The notes below the pieces were generated by a model. That model was not told the origin of the DNA. It was given only the letters and a program-made list of their open reading frames with translations, and ran no database searches. DNA of 64,000 bases, taken from NCBI GenBank assembly GCA_029255685.2, contig CM055311.2, positions 6,701,031-6,765,030 on the forward strand, given 5' to 3'. This document shows, piece by piece, positions 37,424-49,368 of this stretch; within the stretch, counting starts at the first letter, position 1; every line of letters starts with the position of its first letter. This DNA comes from Silene conica (lineage: Eukaryota > Streptophyta > Magnoliopsida > Caryophyllales > Caryophyllaceae). Position numbers and translations under genes: made by a program.

Positions 37424-37580
37424 CACTCGACCGAGTGGTCGGTTCACTCGGTCGAGTGGATTCCACTCGGTCAAGTGGATTCCACTCGACCGAGTAAAGC
37501 TAACTCGGTCGGGTAATTCACTTACTTGACCGACTGAATGCCATTCGATCTCTTAGATTCCTTTACTCGGTCCAATGCAA
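37424..37580. repeat. Cluster of CACTCGACCGAGTG-type palindromes in LTR of element D
   Basis: Five to seven copies of CACTCG(A/G)(C/T)CGAGTG-like dyads in both orientations, spaced about 19-21 bp for the central ones, then fading into ACTTGACCGACT variants to 37580. They lie 130-280 bp inside the LTR start, in the U3 region. Confidence 0.85.
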
Positions 37581-37712
37581 GTCAACTTGGTCTAGTACAG
37601 GTTTTACTTGATCTTGTATCTGGTCAACCTTTTACTTTCGGGCATAAGTAGGTCTTTTCACGGTTCCCAATGTACTTTTGCGGGTCACAAAATAATCGGG
37701 TATTACATATAT

Positions 37713-38705
37713 GGTTGAATAATATTAGCTTTTGGCTTGGTTATTATTGATAGACTATTTTATACTGATTGTTATCATTGTGTTTGTATTCATTGGTTTA
37801 ACATTAACACTGGTCATTCAGGTTAATCCTTGTTGACATCCCTTCGTGGTGTTGTAAGGTTCCAAGTTAATCTGCAAACTTATCTCTGGAAGTTCTCAAA
37901 TTTATTCTGGTTACTCAACTTCGGTTGAGGGTTTCCCTGGGCCAGAGAATGGCGGGATGAATAAGTGTTTCGGGCGATGAGCTCAACTGTATTGGCACTT
38001 GCATATCATATCATGCATATCTCAATTCATTCATGTTTTATACTGTTAACTGTCATTTTACTCAACCTTTGGTTAACATGTTTCTATTGTGTCAAAATAA
38101 AAAGATGTCTGCTTTAATTGATGGTGTCTTGTGGTGAACTATCTGATATTTCCGATAATTTGGGGAGCATATTAATAACAAGTTTATCATTAGTGAGAGC
38201 TTTGGACAAGAGGATGGACGACCATGGAGTTTAGTTCACCTTAATGTCAAAACAATTACTCCCTCCGTTCGATTCCACTTGACAGGTTTGCTTTTTCACG
38301 TTTGCCAACGCACGTTTTACATGTTAAATATCTTTAGCTACGTAGTTGCAAAAATTATAAAAGTTAGATATTTTTAATGTACTCGTAAAGACGAATCAAA
38401 TAAGACCCCACATGAATATGTTTTCTCTTACGTATTAGGAGAAAATTGAGATTAAATGTCCACTTGTGAATAGTGTACAAAAAACAAACCTGTCATGTGG
38501 AATCGAACGGAGGGAGTATTTATTTATTTTCCGCTCCGTAGTTTTGTAATTTTTTTATTTAATTAAGTTTGGCAAAGTTGTACTAAAATCATTATTCTTA
38601 TTTATTAAAATACTTGGGTTTGTTATCTTTGATTATACATTATATCGGGTAATATCGATATGGTAATATCGTCAGTTATTTGAGAATGTCGTGCTAAACA
38701 CATTT
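37713..38705 (+). repeat. Degraded plus-strand LTR remnant
   Basis: The order of weak blocks matches the 3' half of family-1 LTRs: CATATCATATCATGCATATC, TACTCAACCTTTGGTTAACA, and TTTGAGAATGTCGTGCTAAA near the end. No clear boundary or TSD is visible. It is interrupted by a Stowaway MITE and ends in another MITE. Confidence 0.5.
38259..38516. mobile_element. Stowaway-type MITE (Tc1/mariner)
   Basis: 258 bp with perfect inverted ends CTCCCTCCGTTCGATTCCAC / GTGGAATCGAACGGAGGGAG and TA target duplication (38257-38258, 38517-38518). The CTCCCTCCG terminus is the hallmark of plant Stowaway elements. No coding capacity. Confidence 0.96.
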
Positions 38706-38706
38706 T

Positions 38707-39008
38707 GGGGTTGTTTGGTTGGCTTTCAAAATCACGTGAATTGGAAAATTATGGGAAATGGGAAAATTGAGTCTTGTTTGGTTGCCGAATCCATGGGAAT
38801 TAGAACTTCCTATATTATGGAAGTTCTAATTCCTACATTATGTAGGAAGTCACTTATCTAGCCCCCTCTAGGTAATTGGAAGTTCCCGCATGAATTGAAG
38901 TTCCTACATTCAACCAAACAACATTTAGCTAATTCACGTGATTTTTAAGTTCATACGAATTTTATCTTCCCGGGAATTTTATCTTCCCATGCCGAACCAA
39001 ACGACCCC
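38707..39008. mobile_element. 302-bp MITE with GGGGTTGTTTGGTT ends
   Basis: The left end GGGGTTGTTTGGTT pairs with the right end, reverse-complemented GGGGTCGTTTGGTTC. Internal inverted blocks AATTCACGTGA and GGAAGTTCTAATTCC add dyad symmetry. The flanks TTT/TTA are a weak 3-bp target match, so PIF/Harbinger (Tourist) or hAT origin cannot be settled. Confidence 0.75.
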
Positions 39009-40506
39009 TTAGATTATAAATGCCAATATTAACGTTTCGTTCTTAACTAAGTTTAAGACGACATACTAAATTGATTTTTAGAGCAATTTTAAGCTCAATT
39101 TCTACCTTAATTAAGACCCAATTTGTGAAGCAATTTTAACCTACCTTTTGTCCCTTCCTTAGACCAATGTTCGGGCCCTTGACCCATGCGAAGGACACGT
39201 CTAAAACAGCCCCCTCGAAGCCCTTAAACAACCAGCCTTATGCATCACCCAAACCTGCTTCAATCAACCCAAATCCTCACCTTGAACTTGACCCATGACC
39301 CCGACTCCCAAGCACTCACCAAAAGTCCAAAACCCTCATTAACAATCCCTAATTCCATAAAAAATCCACATCTAAACCCAACCTAATTATACCAAACAAC
39401 TCATGAAACCAGTCCTCATTTCCAGCTCGTGTTTCTCCTTGCCTAGCTCCAAGCCCTCTCTAAACAACCCCAAAACCCATGCCCGTGTCTACCAACCCGT
39501 AACCTGTTACCATGCCCATTTTCCCTGACACATCTCGTCAGGGGCAAACCAGGATTATATGTTTTGGGTGGCCCAAAAAAAATTAAGAAGTTAAAATGCA
39601 TGTCAAAGGGATTCGAACCTGGGTCACTAGGTGGAAAAACAAAGCTTTTAGTAAGATATTTACTATATATTTATTAGGATAACATTTATTTATTATCTAC
39701 TTATATAAAATATTTGGAGTAGCAAACATCCGTTATTTAAGTCAACTTTTTAAATTTTGGGACAGCGCCGCCGTCCTTTGCCACTAAGTGGGTTCGCCCC
39801 TAATCTCGTGTGTTACGCTCCAAGATAAGTCCCTCAAAAGAAACAAAGAAGTACAGAAACCGACTTCGTTTTCTTTTTCAAAAGATCGTATGAAAGACTG
39901 CTCGTTGACAGCCTCTTAATTTTGAAATACAGTTGTTTAAAACAATGTACCCTTTTCACTAACTTGCTTTAACCAATCGTTAAGGACTCCGAGACAGTGT
40001 TCGGATTGAATTGTAAGTTGATCAGCACCTATTCAATGCCAGTTTTAACTCCCTTAGAGAAATTCTTGATCAACCCTCTGACGATATTGGCAAACTTCAC
40101 ACTCCCATGAATCAAACGACTCCAAGAGCACCTAAATCGAGAATCGTTTGCACCTTCAAAACTCGATTTAAAGTCGCCTTCTTGCTACTATTTTTAAAAA
40201 TGCTTAATGTACATCTGTTATCAATTTAGTACGATTTCTGTGCATGATTTACGACCATTTGAAATAGAGTAAATTAATAATTACTCCTACTTATAAACCA
40301 CTTTTCTAAAATAACCCTCTTTTAAAAACTTTTTATTATTTTACTCCCATAAAAGTTACTCAGGTTATACTTTACACCCAAATTGGTTTTCCGGTAAAAA
40401 GTCATATTTTATGACCATTTTGCCCTTCACTCTTCAGTTTGTTATTTCACCCTTACACCTTCATTTTCACCCCAATTAACCTATTCACATTCATTTTCAG
40501 TGTTAA
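39009..40506. other. Unassigned intergenic DNA, possible MULE end near 40269
   Basis: Apart from the MITE at 39539-39801, I recognise no gene here. 39170-39500 is C-rich on the plus strand, like old LTR sequence. From about 40269 (GAGTAAATTAATAATTACTC) the sequence resembles terminal sequence of plant MULEs and could be the 5' end of the MULE whose transposase starts at 49803. No partner end is visible, so that is speculative. Confidence 0.35.
39539..39801. mobile_element. hAT-type MITE, about 263 bp
   Basis: The ends CAGGGGCAAACC and, reverse-complemented, AGGGGCGAACCC are inverted repeats. Flanks CATCTCGT (39531-39538) and AATCTCGT (39802-39809) match in 7 of 8 positions, the hAT target size. 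No coding capacity. Confidence 0.75.
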
Positions 40507-43072
40507 TGTAATATCCCATATTTTCATAATTCGTAATAATGAGTTGTTTAATATTAATTATCGAGATGATGTATAATAGTTTTTTTTTTATTCGATACGT
40601 ATTGTTAATTGTTATAATAATTATGTTACTTACAACACACGTTAATTTTAAGTCACGGGTCGAGAACATAACACTGATAATATAATGCTCCGTTTTGCGG
40701 GATGGACTTGGGCCTATGATCGGTTTATGCTTATGAGAAAATCGGATATATGAAACCTTTGACCCATAAACATGAGACCTTGTATTCATCGACATATACA
40801 ACCTAAAGAGAATGAAACCCTAGTTAAACCTAGTTGCCACGCCTGACTTTGCCTTCATCGACAAATGAAACCTACCCCCATCAGCACAAGACACAAACCC
40901 TACTCACCCTCCTTCGTGTTGTCGACCTCCCTACCTCTGCTGCACCCTAAACACGACGCTAGCATCACCATGGAATTAGGAGAACAGGAGAACAGGAAGT
41001 GTAATTCGAACAGCCTGCGTTCATAGGTAAGTTCTCACGAGTTTATTACATATACTTTCGGACCTTCGACGATAGGTACCTTTGGTGTGTGTCATCTTGG
41101 TTGTATGTGTAACGATCTTATCATATAGTAATCGCCATAGGACCACCGTGTCTGTCACAACAACCACCATGGATGTCGATAAGGAATGCTTTTCATACTC
41201 GGTTTACATGTGTTATGTTTGTGCTCGTGTTATGCGTTAATTATGTATGTTTTGAGATATTTAGTGTCGTGAGTCATGAGTGGAGATGGAGGGGTGTTAA
41301 TGGGGCATGCTGGTGGTGTTAAAAGGGTTAGTTTTGGTCGTGTTTAAGGCGAGGGAAACGAGGGAAACGGTGGTGAAGATGCGAGAACAGGGGGTTACGG
41401 GAACAGGGGGTTAGAGGACTTGTTTTTGGGCGGCTGTTTCTGGTGGGTGGCTGGTGTCGAAGGCTAGGGAGTAGCTCCAGAGGGTAGTGGGGGTTGTGAG
41501 GTGTCAAGGGAGGAGGTTGGTTGAGGTGAGAGTGGCCTTGGCAGGTGGTTAAGGAGGTGGTTACAGGGGGGTGTCGCGAACAGGTGCAGGAGCTTGGGGA
41601 TTCTGTTGGTGACCAGTGGGTGTTGGGGCTGGTTTTGAGGACTGGTTGGGACAGGGATGGTCTCGTGGTGAGGGTCAGTGGTGGCACCGTGGGTCAGGGA
41701 CCTCAACCACGGTGGAGGGGTGGTCGTGTAGGCTGAGGAAGGGAGTTGAAAGGGGTTGCGAGATGGGCAGGCCGTGAAGGGCTGGTGACTTTGGGGTTTT
41801 TGTGTTGTACGTGTAAATGCAATTGTTAGTATTAAATTATTGTTGTTAGTGTACTAACTTGGTTGCCTTATTATTGTTCTATATTGTTATCATTTCAACA
41901 TTTGTCTTATTGTTAATATTATGGATTATAGCTACATGTATATATGTTATTCATGTTAACATTTTTTCTTAATCGCATTGTTAGTTATTAAGATTGTTAA
42001 GATGTTTTGTGATGACAACTAGTTATTAAGTGGTTGTTATGGATTTTATAATGATTGAGTATTTGAATCGTATGTTTATATATGGTAAGTCTATAATGAG
42101 TAAGGTTTAATCGTTTAATGGTGATCAACATAAATAGGGAGTTAATATTGATTGGTGTGTACATGGATGTGTTGATATGCATAATTACAGTGTGGGATAA
42201 GTGTATCAATTATGAACATGAAGGAATAATTGTGGTAGTGTTGGTGGTTTGGTTAGATGTTAATGTTAAGTACTATTTATAGGATCCGAGTTCGAGGTGG
42301 GATAATTGTAGCAGCTGTCCGGTTGTCCTTCTGCAATTGAGGTAGGGGAATATATTATGATTCATGTTATGACAGGAAATGTGTAAGTGATGCTTATTAC
42401 GAGTTTGATATAATTGATTATTACTGTACTGTGGATTGAATTGTTATTATTGATCACTGCGAGACAAAGGGTATGTGTTTGGTGCGGAGATAAAGGGTCT
42501 GTGTTTGGTGCGGAGATAAAGGGTCTGTGTTTGGTGCGGAGATAAAGGGTCTGTGTTTGGTGCGGAGATAAAGGGTCTGTGATATGGTGTGGAGTATATT
42601 GGGTCTTGTGATCGGTGCGGAGTTTATTTGGTGTTGGAACGGTGCGGAGAAGGAATGATTGATCCCAATGTATTTATGATAGTATTGTCATTTATGTGTT
42701 GTCTGCTTTACCTACTCAACCTCGCGGTTGACCCTGTGTATTCGTGTGACACCTACGATGATCCGGAACGGGGAGTAGATTTTTCAGGTCAGTGACAGAT
42801 GGATTAGGAGCTTGGGCATGGAGAGAGACATGGCTTGGACTTACTTAGAATTAGATCACCTTTAGATATCTTCAGTTGTACTTTTATTTTATCAAGGTTT
42901 GGACCTCGTAGTTGCTGTAATAACAAGTTTAAAATTAATCGGTTTTTTTATCTATAAAGTACTTTGGTTTGTTTACCTTGCTATTCAATACCTCGGATAT
43001 TCCGAGATGGTAACAGTCCTATTTATTTGAGAATGTCTTGCTAAAGGCTCTTAAATAAATGGGGGTGTTACA
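40507..43072 (+). repeat. 5' LTR of the family-1 element
   Basis: 2566 bp. Includes a strongly G-rich segment (about 41290-41770) and a 26-bp tandem repeat (42466-42627). The block CTACTCAACCTCGCGGTTGA near 42713 is shared with other family-1 LTRs. Antisense frames of 119 and 80 codons across the G-rich part are not considered genes. Confidence 0.95.
42466..42627 (+). repeat. 26-bp tandem repeat in 5' LTR
   Basis: Four near-exact units (AAAGGGTCTGTGTTTGG then TGCGGAGAT), one with a single change, plus two diverged units downstream. The same array occurs at 48609-48770 and, inverted, at 53552-53668. Confidence 0.92.
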
Positions 43073-43075
43073 AAG

Positions 43076-43087
43076 TGGTATCAGAGC
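43076..43087 (+). other. Primer-binding site of the family-1 element
   Basis: TGGTATCAGAGC, three bases after the 5' LTR, complementary to the 3' end of initiator tRNA-Met. Confidence 0.94.
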
Positions 43088-46000
43088 GAACGATCCTCAG
43101 GCCTAAACCAAATGAATAATAATGAATATAGGAAGAGTCTAATAAAATGAATCCCGAGATGAAACTGATAGGAGCCCCAAAGAGGAACGGGATGAGTTAG
43201 GGGCCCCCTCACACCAGTCCTGGGCCCTTTTTGTTCTGTCTCGGGAACCCAAGGAGAGAAATTGAAGAGTGGGGTAGATTATATAGTGACCTAGTTATCT
43301 TATGCTAACAAATTTTTTTTTTTTCAGGGGCGGAATGAGGTAAGTAATGATGTGTACATGGTTAATGATGCATTGTATTCTATGAGCTTGATATTGGAAA
43401 GTGATTGAGAAATGTATTACTTTAAGTATTGAGGGCATGAAAATTGAAATACGAGTTGAAATATAAGCTTGGCTAGTAGGATGATATGCATAAGCAGAAT
43501 GCGGCTGATATTGAAACGCTGATTGATATAAATGTTTGAATCGAAATTTTCAGGAATGAGTATATATTTATTGTATACTGAATTAGAGTGATATGATCAT
43601 GTGATTTGGTGTCTCGAATTGCCTATAGGATATCTGGTTATTAAATGACTAACGTAACTTTTGCAATATATTGCTTGGTATTTGGATATGATCTATCAGA
43701 TTTAAATGTTATAGTAATTCATGTCTAGTGAAATGCGGAATGTGCTGCCCCAAGCCATGAGTGTCATATAGTTGTGTGTTACATTAGTATATATATGTAT
43801 AAATATCCAGACATTTAGATGATCTACTTTTCTGTTACGCAACCTTTACCGTGTTTTAGGTGACTATTACAGAATGAAATAATGAATAAATGTTAATATG
43901 GTACAAGTGATGTCTATGCTTCAAATATATGCCAACGTGTTTCGAAAGAAGAATGGTTGAATTTCGAGGTAGTAATGTGAGATCAAAACTATATGCGTTC
44001 ACGCTTCATATGATGAGCCATGTAAAATTTTAATGAGTCGTTATTTAATTGTGATTCTTGCAAGTTGCCTAATTTTCTGTTGAATTGCTGTAAAATTCTT
44101 GCTAGGTGGATTGAGTTATAAAATTGTATTAAATGATTTCCTTGAAATATGCATTCGATTCTTTTCCTATGTATATCTAGTCCTTTATATATTTTTTTTT
44201 TTTTCAAAACTATAATCGCTCACACGTTAGATAAACTGTTATTCAATTATGGTTGGTAAGTTGCTGCATAATATTTAATTGGTGAACTTATGAGATATGT
44301 AAGTACATATAAAGTTTAATCGTATGTGAATTATGTAATGCGACCACGTGATATCCTGATATGGCATTAGTAACATGAATAGTAGGCATATGGTATGAGT
44401 ATGAACCTCATTATGTGATAGCGTAACCTTGTTTATTTCGTCAAGTTTAATATAGAATCGTTCCAACTATATGTTTAATATCATGACCCCAAAATGGATG
44501 TGTACTGCTCATATGTGATGTTAAAAGCATGTTTATCTGTGCCAAGTGGCAGGATGAAATTTAATTGGTAAGCATATTAGCATATATAGCAATCTAATGG
44601 TTATACATAATTGTGATTATTTGAACAATGTGAATCTAGTTGATGTTCTTTCGTATATTGATGGTTTACCTCTGTCTAGTCCTCTGAGTTTATAGTCCTT
44701 ATAACCTTTCGAGTATATTGTTATACCATACAATGAATCGCATAAGGTTATACTTAGAATCCGATCACGATGTGATGAATTATCAAATTGTTAGCATATG
44801 AGTTATGGAAGTACCAGTCGGGTGAATTCGTTTACTTTTATCGTTAATCCAGTTTTCATAAGTTATGAACTACAAGAATAATCTTTTAGTATAGAGGAGT
44901 CAGAATGTCTCTATGTAATCTTGTTTCGATCTATAGCTTGTAATATTGTCTTGTGGCTCGTAATTGCAATTGTCACAAATTACCACTTTAATGTTCCAAA
45001 AGTTTCAAAATGATTTCAAGTGATGATCATCCATGATAATACTTATGTTTTGATAACTATGGTTATTGCAACATGACAAATTCTGTAGTTACGCTTTGAT
45101 GAAACCCTGCTTGAATGTTTAATTGTTGCGCGTTGTATACAATCCTTAGTTTTGCGAGTCGTATATAGAAATAGTTTCATGATAAATGAAGTAATGTGAG
45201 TAGACTAGAAATGTACTTAAGTGATTGTGTTAACTCATTGATGTTGGGAATGTTAAACGGTCATGTGAGTTTATAAATGGTGTACATTTTGTGAATTATG
45301 ACAATGATTCCATGTTTAATTACGTTAATTAATTCTGCTTCTATAATATGAAAATGAGCATGAGACTTTTGAATTGTCAAGTATGAACTATGAGCTTTTG
45401 CTTGTTTACATTGTTGTAGATATATTAAATTTGTGTTAAAATTTCAGGGGTATGTAAATGTTAGCTACCCTGAATCTGTTTTACTGCGTAACACGGTTAC
45501 TACCAATCATATACTTTTGTTATTGCTCGAAGGTTATATATATTTGCATGATAATTGCTGCAAGTTTCTTACAAGTACTTATTTGAGTGAAAATTTGTAA
45601 GTTTTTTCCTTCATTTTGATAGTTAATATTTTCTACTAATAAGATAATTCTTTTGTTGAGAAACGGGTTGAGTTGTGAGATGGATAATTTTTTTTTTTTT
45701 TTTTCTTTGTAATTGCTTAGTTGTTTATGCATAATGGTGTTGTATTAGGTTGGTTTGGTATAGCGTCCAGATCCTTATGTTATGAACTGTGGAACAGTAT
45801 ATATACATACAATTATGTCAAAGAACTTGGAAGGTATGTACTGATGAGACTGAGTGCCCGTGAGTCTGGGACAAAGGCCATGATTGAATTGTATTGAGTT
45901 TGAGATTGCAGTTCAGTATTTTATCGAGTTGTCGCATTCTTTGACCTTGACTCGTGGGTGAGTAGCTTAGAGTTTGACTCTCTAAGTGTTGAACAGTTCC

Positions 46001-46636
46001 TTTAAGGGAATATTTGACAATATCGGTATTGGAGTGAGATGAGGATTGGTCACTAGTACTGAGTTATGAGTTATGTGACCGTTGTGTCATATCGTGTTTA
46101 TGGTCCAGTGTGACCTTGGTTATTGGGTTATATTTGGAGTTTGAAATCGAAATTGAAATGGAAGTGTTGATTTGCGGTTTTATTCCGCCAGTTCACTCAC
46201 CCCTTGTCTCTGGTCTTAGTTCGACGATGAGGATACGATACTTGGTTACTTGGAGTAAGATTCTGGGGGATAGAGTAATATGATGAGGTTACGGGGACGT
46301 AACCATGTTTTAAGGGGGATATGATTGTAAAATCTTAATGATTTTATGGTATGGTTAGTTGTTATAACATGACTATTTGGTATATGGTGATTGTTTATAC
46401 TTGATAATCCTGATTAATTCGGTTGTGCATTTAATTGTGTTTCGCGAAGTATTCTTTAATTTATTTATACGTTAAACTTTGGGGACAAAGTTTTCTTAAC
46501 GAGGGTAGAATGTAATATTCCGTGTTTTAAAGTATCTTTATTAGCCTTGCATGTGGTATCACGTTTTGTGTTCGTTACACGCCTAGTGACCAGATTGTTA
46601 ACCATGGGATGGTGAACTTCGGGACGAAGTTCTTCT
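43088..46636 (+). other. Non-coding internal region of the family-1 element
   Basis: 3.5 kb, AT-rich, without any frame over about 75 codons that looks like protein. T runs at about 43313-43324, 44191-44204 and 45689-45705. The part near 43130-43320 resembles gypsy leader sequence. Nothing encodes gag, protease, RT or integrase, so the element depends on a helper. Confidence 0.8.
46483..46530 (+). other. Relic second PPT and LTR edge inside the element
   Basis: GGACAAAGTTTTCTTAACGAGGG followed by TGTAATATTCCG at 46511 mimics the true end (GGACGAAGTTCTTCTAAGGGGG followed by TGTAATATCCC at 46650), 139 bp upstream of it. It looks like a leftover 3' terminus of an older or related element. Confidence 0.65.
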
Positions 46637-46648
46637 AAGGGGGAAAGA
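46637..46648 (+). other. Polypurine tract of the family-1 element
   Basis: AAGGGGGAAAGA, one base before the 3' LTR start at 46650; the expected plus-strand primer. Confidence 0.9.
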
Positions 46649-46649
46649 C

Positions 46650-49215
46650 TGTAATATCCCATATTTTCATAATTCGTAATAATGAGTTGTTTAATATTAA
46701 TTATCGAGATGATGTATAATAGTTTTTTTTTTATTCGATACGTATTGTTAATTGTTATAATAATTATGTTACTTACAACACACGTTAATTTTAAGTCACG
46801 GGTCGAGAACATAACACTGATAATATAATGCTCCGTTTTGCGGGATGGACTTGGGCCTATGATCGGTTTATGCTTATGAGAAAATCGGATATATGAAACC
46901 TTTGACCCATAAACATGAGACCTTGTATTCATCGACATATACAACCTAAAGAGAATGAAACCCTAGTTAAACCTAGTTGCCACGCCTGACTTTGCCTTCA
47001 TCGACAAATGAAACCTACCCCCATCAGCACAAGACACAAACCCTACTCACCCTCCTTCGTGTTGTCGACCTCCCTACCTCTGCTGCACCCTAAACACGAC
47101 GCTAGCATCACCATGGAATTAGGAGAACAGGAGAACAGGAAGTGTAATTCGAACAGCCTGCGTTCATAGGTAAGTTCTCACGAGTTTATTACATATACTT
47201 TCGGACCTTCGACGATAGGTACCTTTGGTGTGTGTCATCTTGGTTGTATGTGTAACGATCTTATCATATAGTAATCGCCATAGGACCACCGTGTCTGTCA
47301 CAACAACCACCATGGATGTCGATAAGGAATGCTTTTCATACTCGGTTTACATGTGTTATGTTTGTGCTCGTGTTATGCGTTAATTATGTATGTTTTGAGA
47401 TATTTAGTGTCGTGAGTCATGAGTGGAGATGGAGGGGTGTTAATGAGGCATGCTGGTGGTGTTAAAAGGGTTAGTTTTGGTCGTGTTTAAGGCGAGGGAA
47501 ACGAGGGAAACGGTGGTGAAGATGCGAGAACAGGGGGTTACGGGAACAGGGGGTTAGAGGACTTGTTTTTGGGCGGCTGTTTCTGGTGGGTGGCTGGTGT
47601 CGAAGGCTAGGGAGTAGCTCCAGAGGGTAGTGGGGGTTGTGAGGTGTCAAGGGAGGAGGTTGGTTGAGGTGAGAGTGGCCTTGGCAGGTGGTTAAGGGGG
47701 TGGTTACATGGGGGTGTCGCGAACAGGTGCAGGAGCTTGGGGATTCTGTTGGTGACCAGTGGGTGTTGGGGCTGGTTTTGAGGACTGGTTGGGACAGGGA
47801 TGGTCTCGTGGTGAGGGTCAGTGGTGGCACCGTGGGTCAGGGACCTCAACCACGTTGGAGGGGTGGTCGTGTAGGCTGAGGAAGGGCGTTGAAAGGGGTT
47901 GCGAGATGGGCAGGCCGTGAAGGGCTGGTGACTTTGGGGTTTTTGTGTTGTACGTGTAAATGCAATTGTTAGTATTAAATTATTGTTGTTAGTGTACTAA
48001 CTTGGTTGCCTTATTATTGTTCTATATTGTTATCATTTCAACATTTGTCTTATTGTTAATATTATGGATTATAGCTACATGTATATATGTTATTCATGTT
48101 AACATTTTTTCTTAATCGCATTGTTAGTTATTAAGATTGTTAAGATGTTTTGTGATGACAACTAGTTATTAAGTGGTTGTTATGGATTTTATAATGATTG
48201 AGTATTTGAATCGTATGTTTATATATGGTAAGTCTATAATGAGTAAGGTTTAATCGTTTAATGGTGATCAACATAAATAGGGAGTTAATATTGATTGGTG
48301 TGTACATGGATGTGTTGATATGCATAATTACAGTGTGGGATAAGTGTATCAATTATGAACATGAAGGAATAATTGTGGTAGTGTTGGTGGTTTGGTTAGA
48401 TGTTAATGTTAAGTACTATTTATAGGATCCGAGTTCGAGGTGGGATAATTGTAGCAGCTGTCCGGTTGTCCTTCTGCAATTGAGGTAGGGGAATATATTA
48501 TGATTCATGTTATGACAGGAAATGTGTAAGTGATGCTTATTACGAGTTTGATATAATTGATTATTACTGTACTGTGGATTGAATTGTTATTATTGATCAC
48601 TGCGAGACAAAGGGTATGTGTTTGGTGCGGAGATAAAGGGTCTGTGTTTGGTGCGGAGATAAAGGGTCTGTGTTTGGTGCGGAGATAAAGGGTCTGTGTT
48701 TGGTGCGGAGATAAAGGGTCTGTGATATGGTGTGGAGTATATTGGGTCTTGTGATCGGTGCGGAGTTTATTTGGTGTTGGAACGGTGCGGAGAAGGAATG
48801 ATTGATCCCAATGTATTTATGATAGTATTGTCATTTATGTGTTGTCTGCTTTACCTACTCAACCTCGCGGTTGACCCTGTGTATTCGTGTGACACCTACG
48901 ATGATCCGGAATGGGGAGTAGATTTTTCAGGTCAGTGACAGATGGATTAGGAGCTTGGGCATGGAGAGAGACATGGCTTGGACTTACTTAGAATTAGATC
49001 ACCTTTAGATATCTTCAGTTGTACTTTTATTTTATCAAGGTTTGGACCTCGTAGTTGCTGTAATAACAAGTTTAAAATTAATCGGTTTTTTTATCTATAA
49101 AGTACTTTGGTTTGTTTACCTTGCTATTCACTACCTCGGATATTCCGAGATGGTAACAGTCCTATTTATTTGAGAATGTCTTGCTAAAGGCTCTTAAATA
49201 AATGGGGGTGTTACA
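46650..49215 (+). repeat. 3' LTR of the family-1 element
   Basis: 2566 bp, seven substitutions from the 5' LTR by eye (for example GGGGCAT/GAGGCAT near 47446 and GGAACGG/GGAATGG near 48908). It includes the 26-bp array at 48609-48770. Confidence 0.95.
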
Positions 49216-49368
49216 GTTAATCAATTTTTACTCTAAAAATTTCCCCAAAAATTCGACCCATTACTGAATTCGACATTGTTCTAAGTTTTCTTCGCCCCTA
49301 AATTCGACATTGTTGTAAGTTATCTTCCCCTTTTTTTTTGTAGTTGAATCATTAGCATGTTTTTAATT

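Larger units (their letters stand above)
31491..37707 (-). mobile_element. Element D: 5' LTR, PBS and short internal part of an LTR retrotransposon
   Basis: In minus orientation the LTR starts TGTAATACCCG at 37707 and ends near 31746 (GGGGTGTTA). A PBS lies at 31742-31731, then about 240 bp of internal sequence up to the LINE tail. Without the nested CACTA the LTR is about 1.8 kb. Its end has a CTCGGTTTCTCGAGATAG block like family 1, so it is probably a relative. The right flank is TATAT; no second LTR is present, so no TSD can be checked. There is no coding sequence. Confidence 0.72.
40507..49215 (+). mobile_element. Complete non-autonomous long-LTR element (LARD-like), family 1
   Basis: Direct repeats 40507-43072 and 46650-49215 are both 2566 bp. 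They begin TGTAATATCCC, end GGGGGTGTTACA, and are flanked by a perfect TSD GTTAA (40502-40506, 49216-49220). PBS and PPT are correctly placed. The 3577-bp internal region has no gag or pol signature in any frame. I count seven substitutions and no indels between the LTRs, about 0.3 percent, so insertion is recent. TGTAAYAYCCC termini and the GACGAAGTTC...AAGGGGG end are common in Ty3/gypsy elements, so a Ty3 helper is inferred. It lies between the putative MULE end and the MULE transposase. Confidence 0.94.

Noticed and set aside
41328..47879. 119- and 80-codon antisense frames plus 63-codon sense frames, duplicated in both LTRs.
   Set aside because: They come from the G-rich/C-rich LTR block; Pro/Ser/Thr/His composition and no domain.
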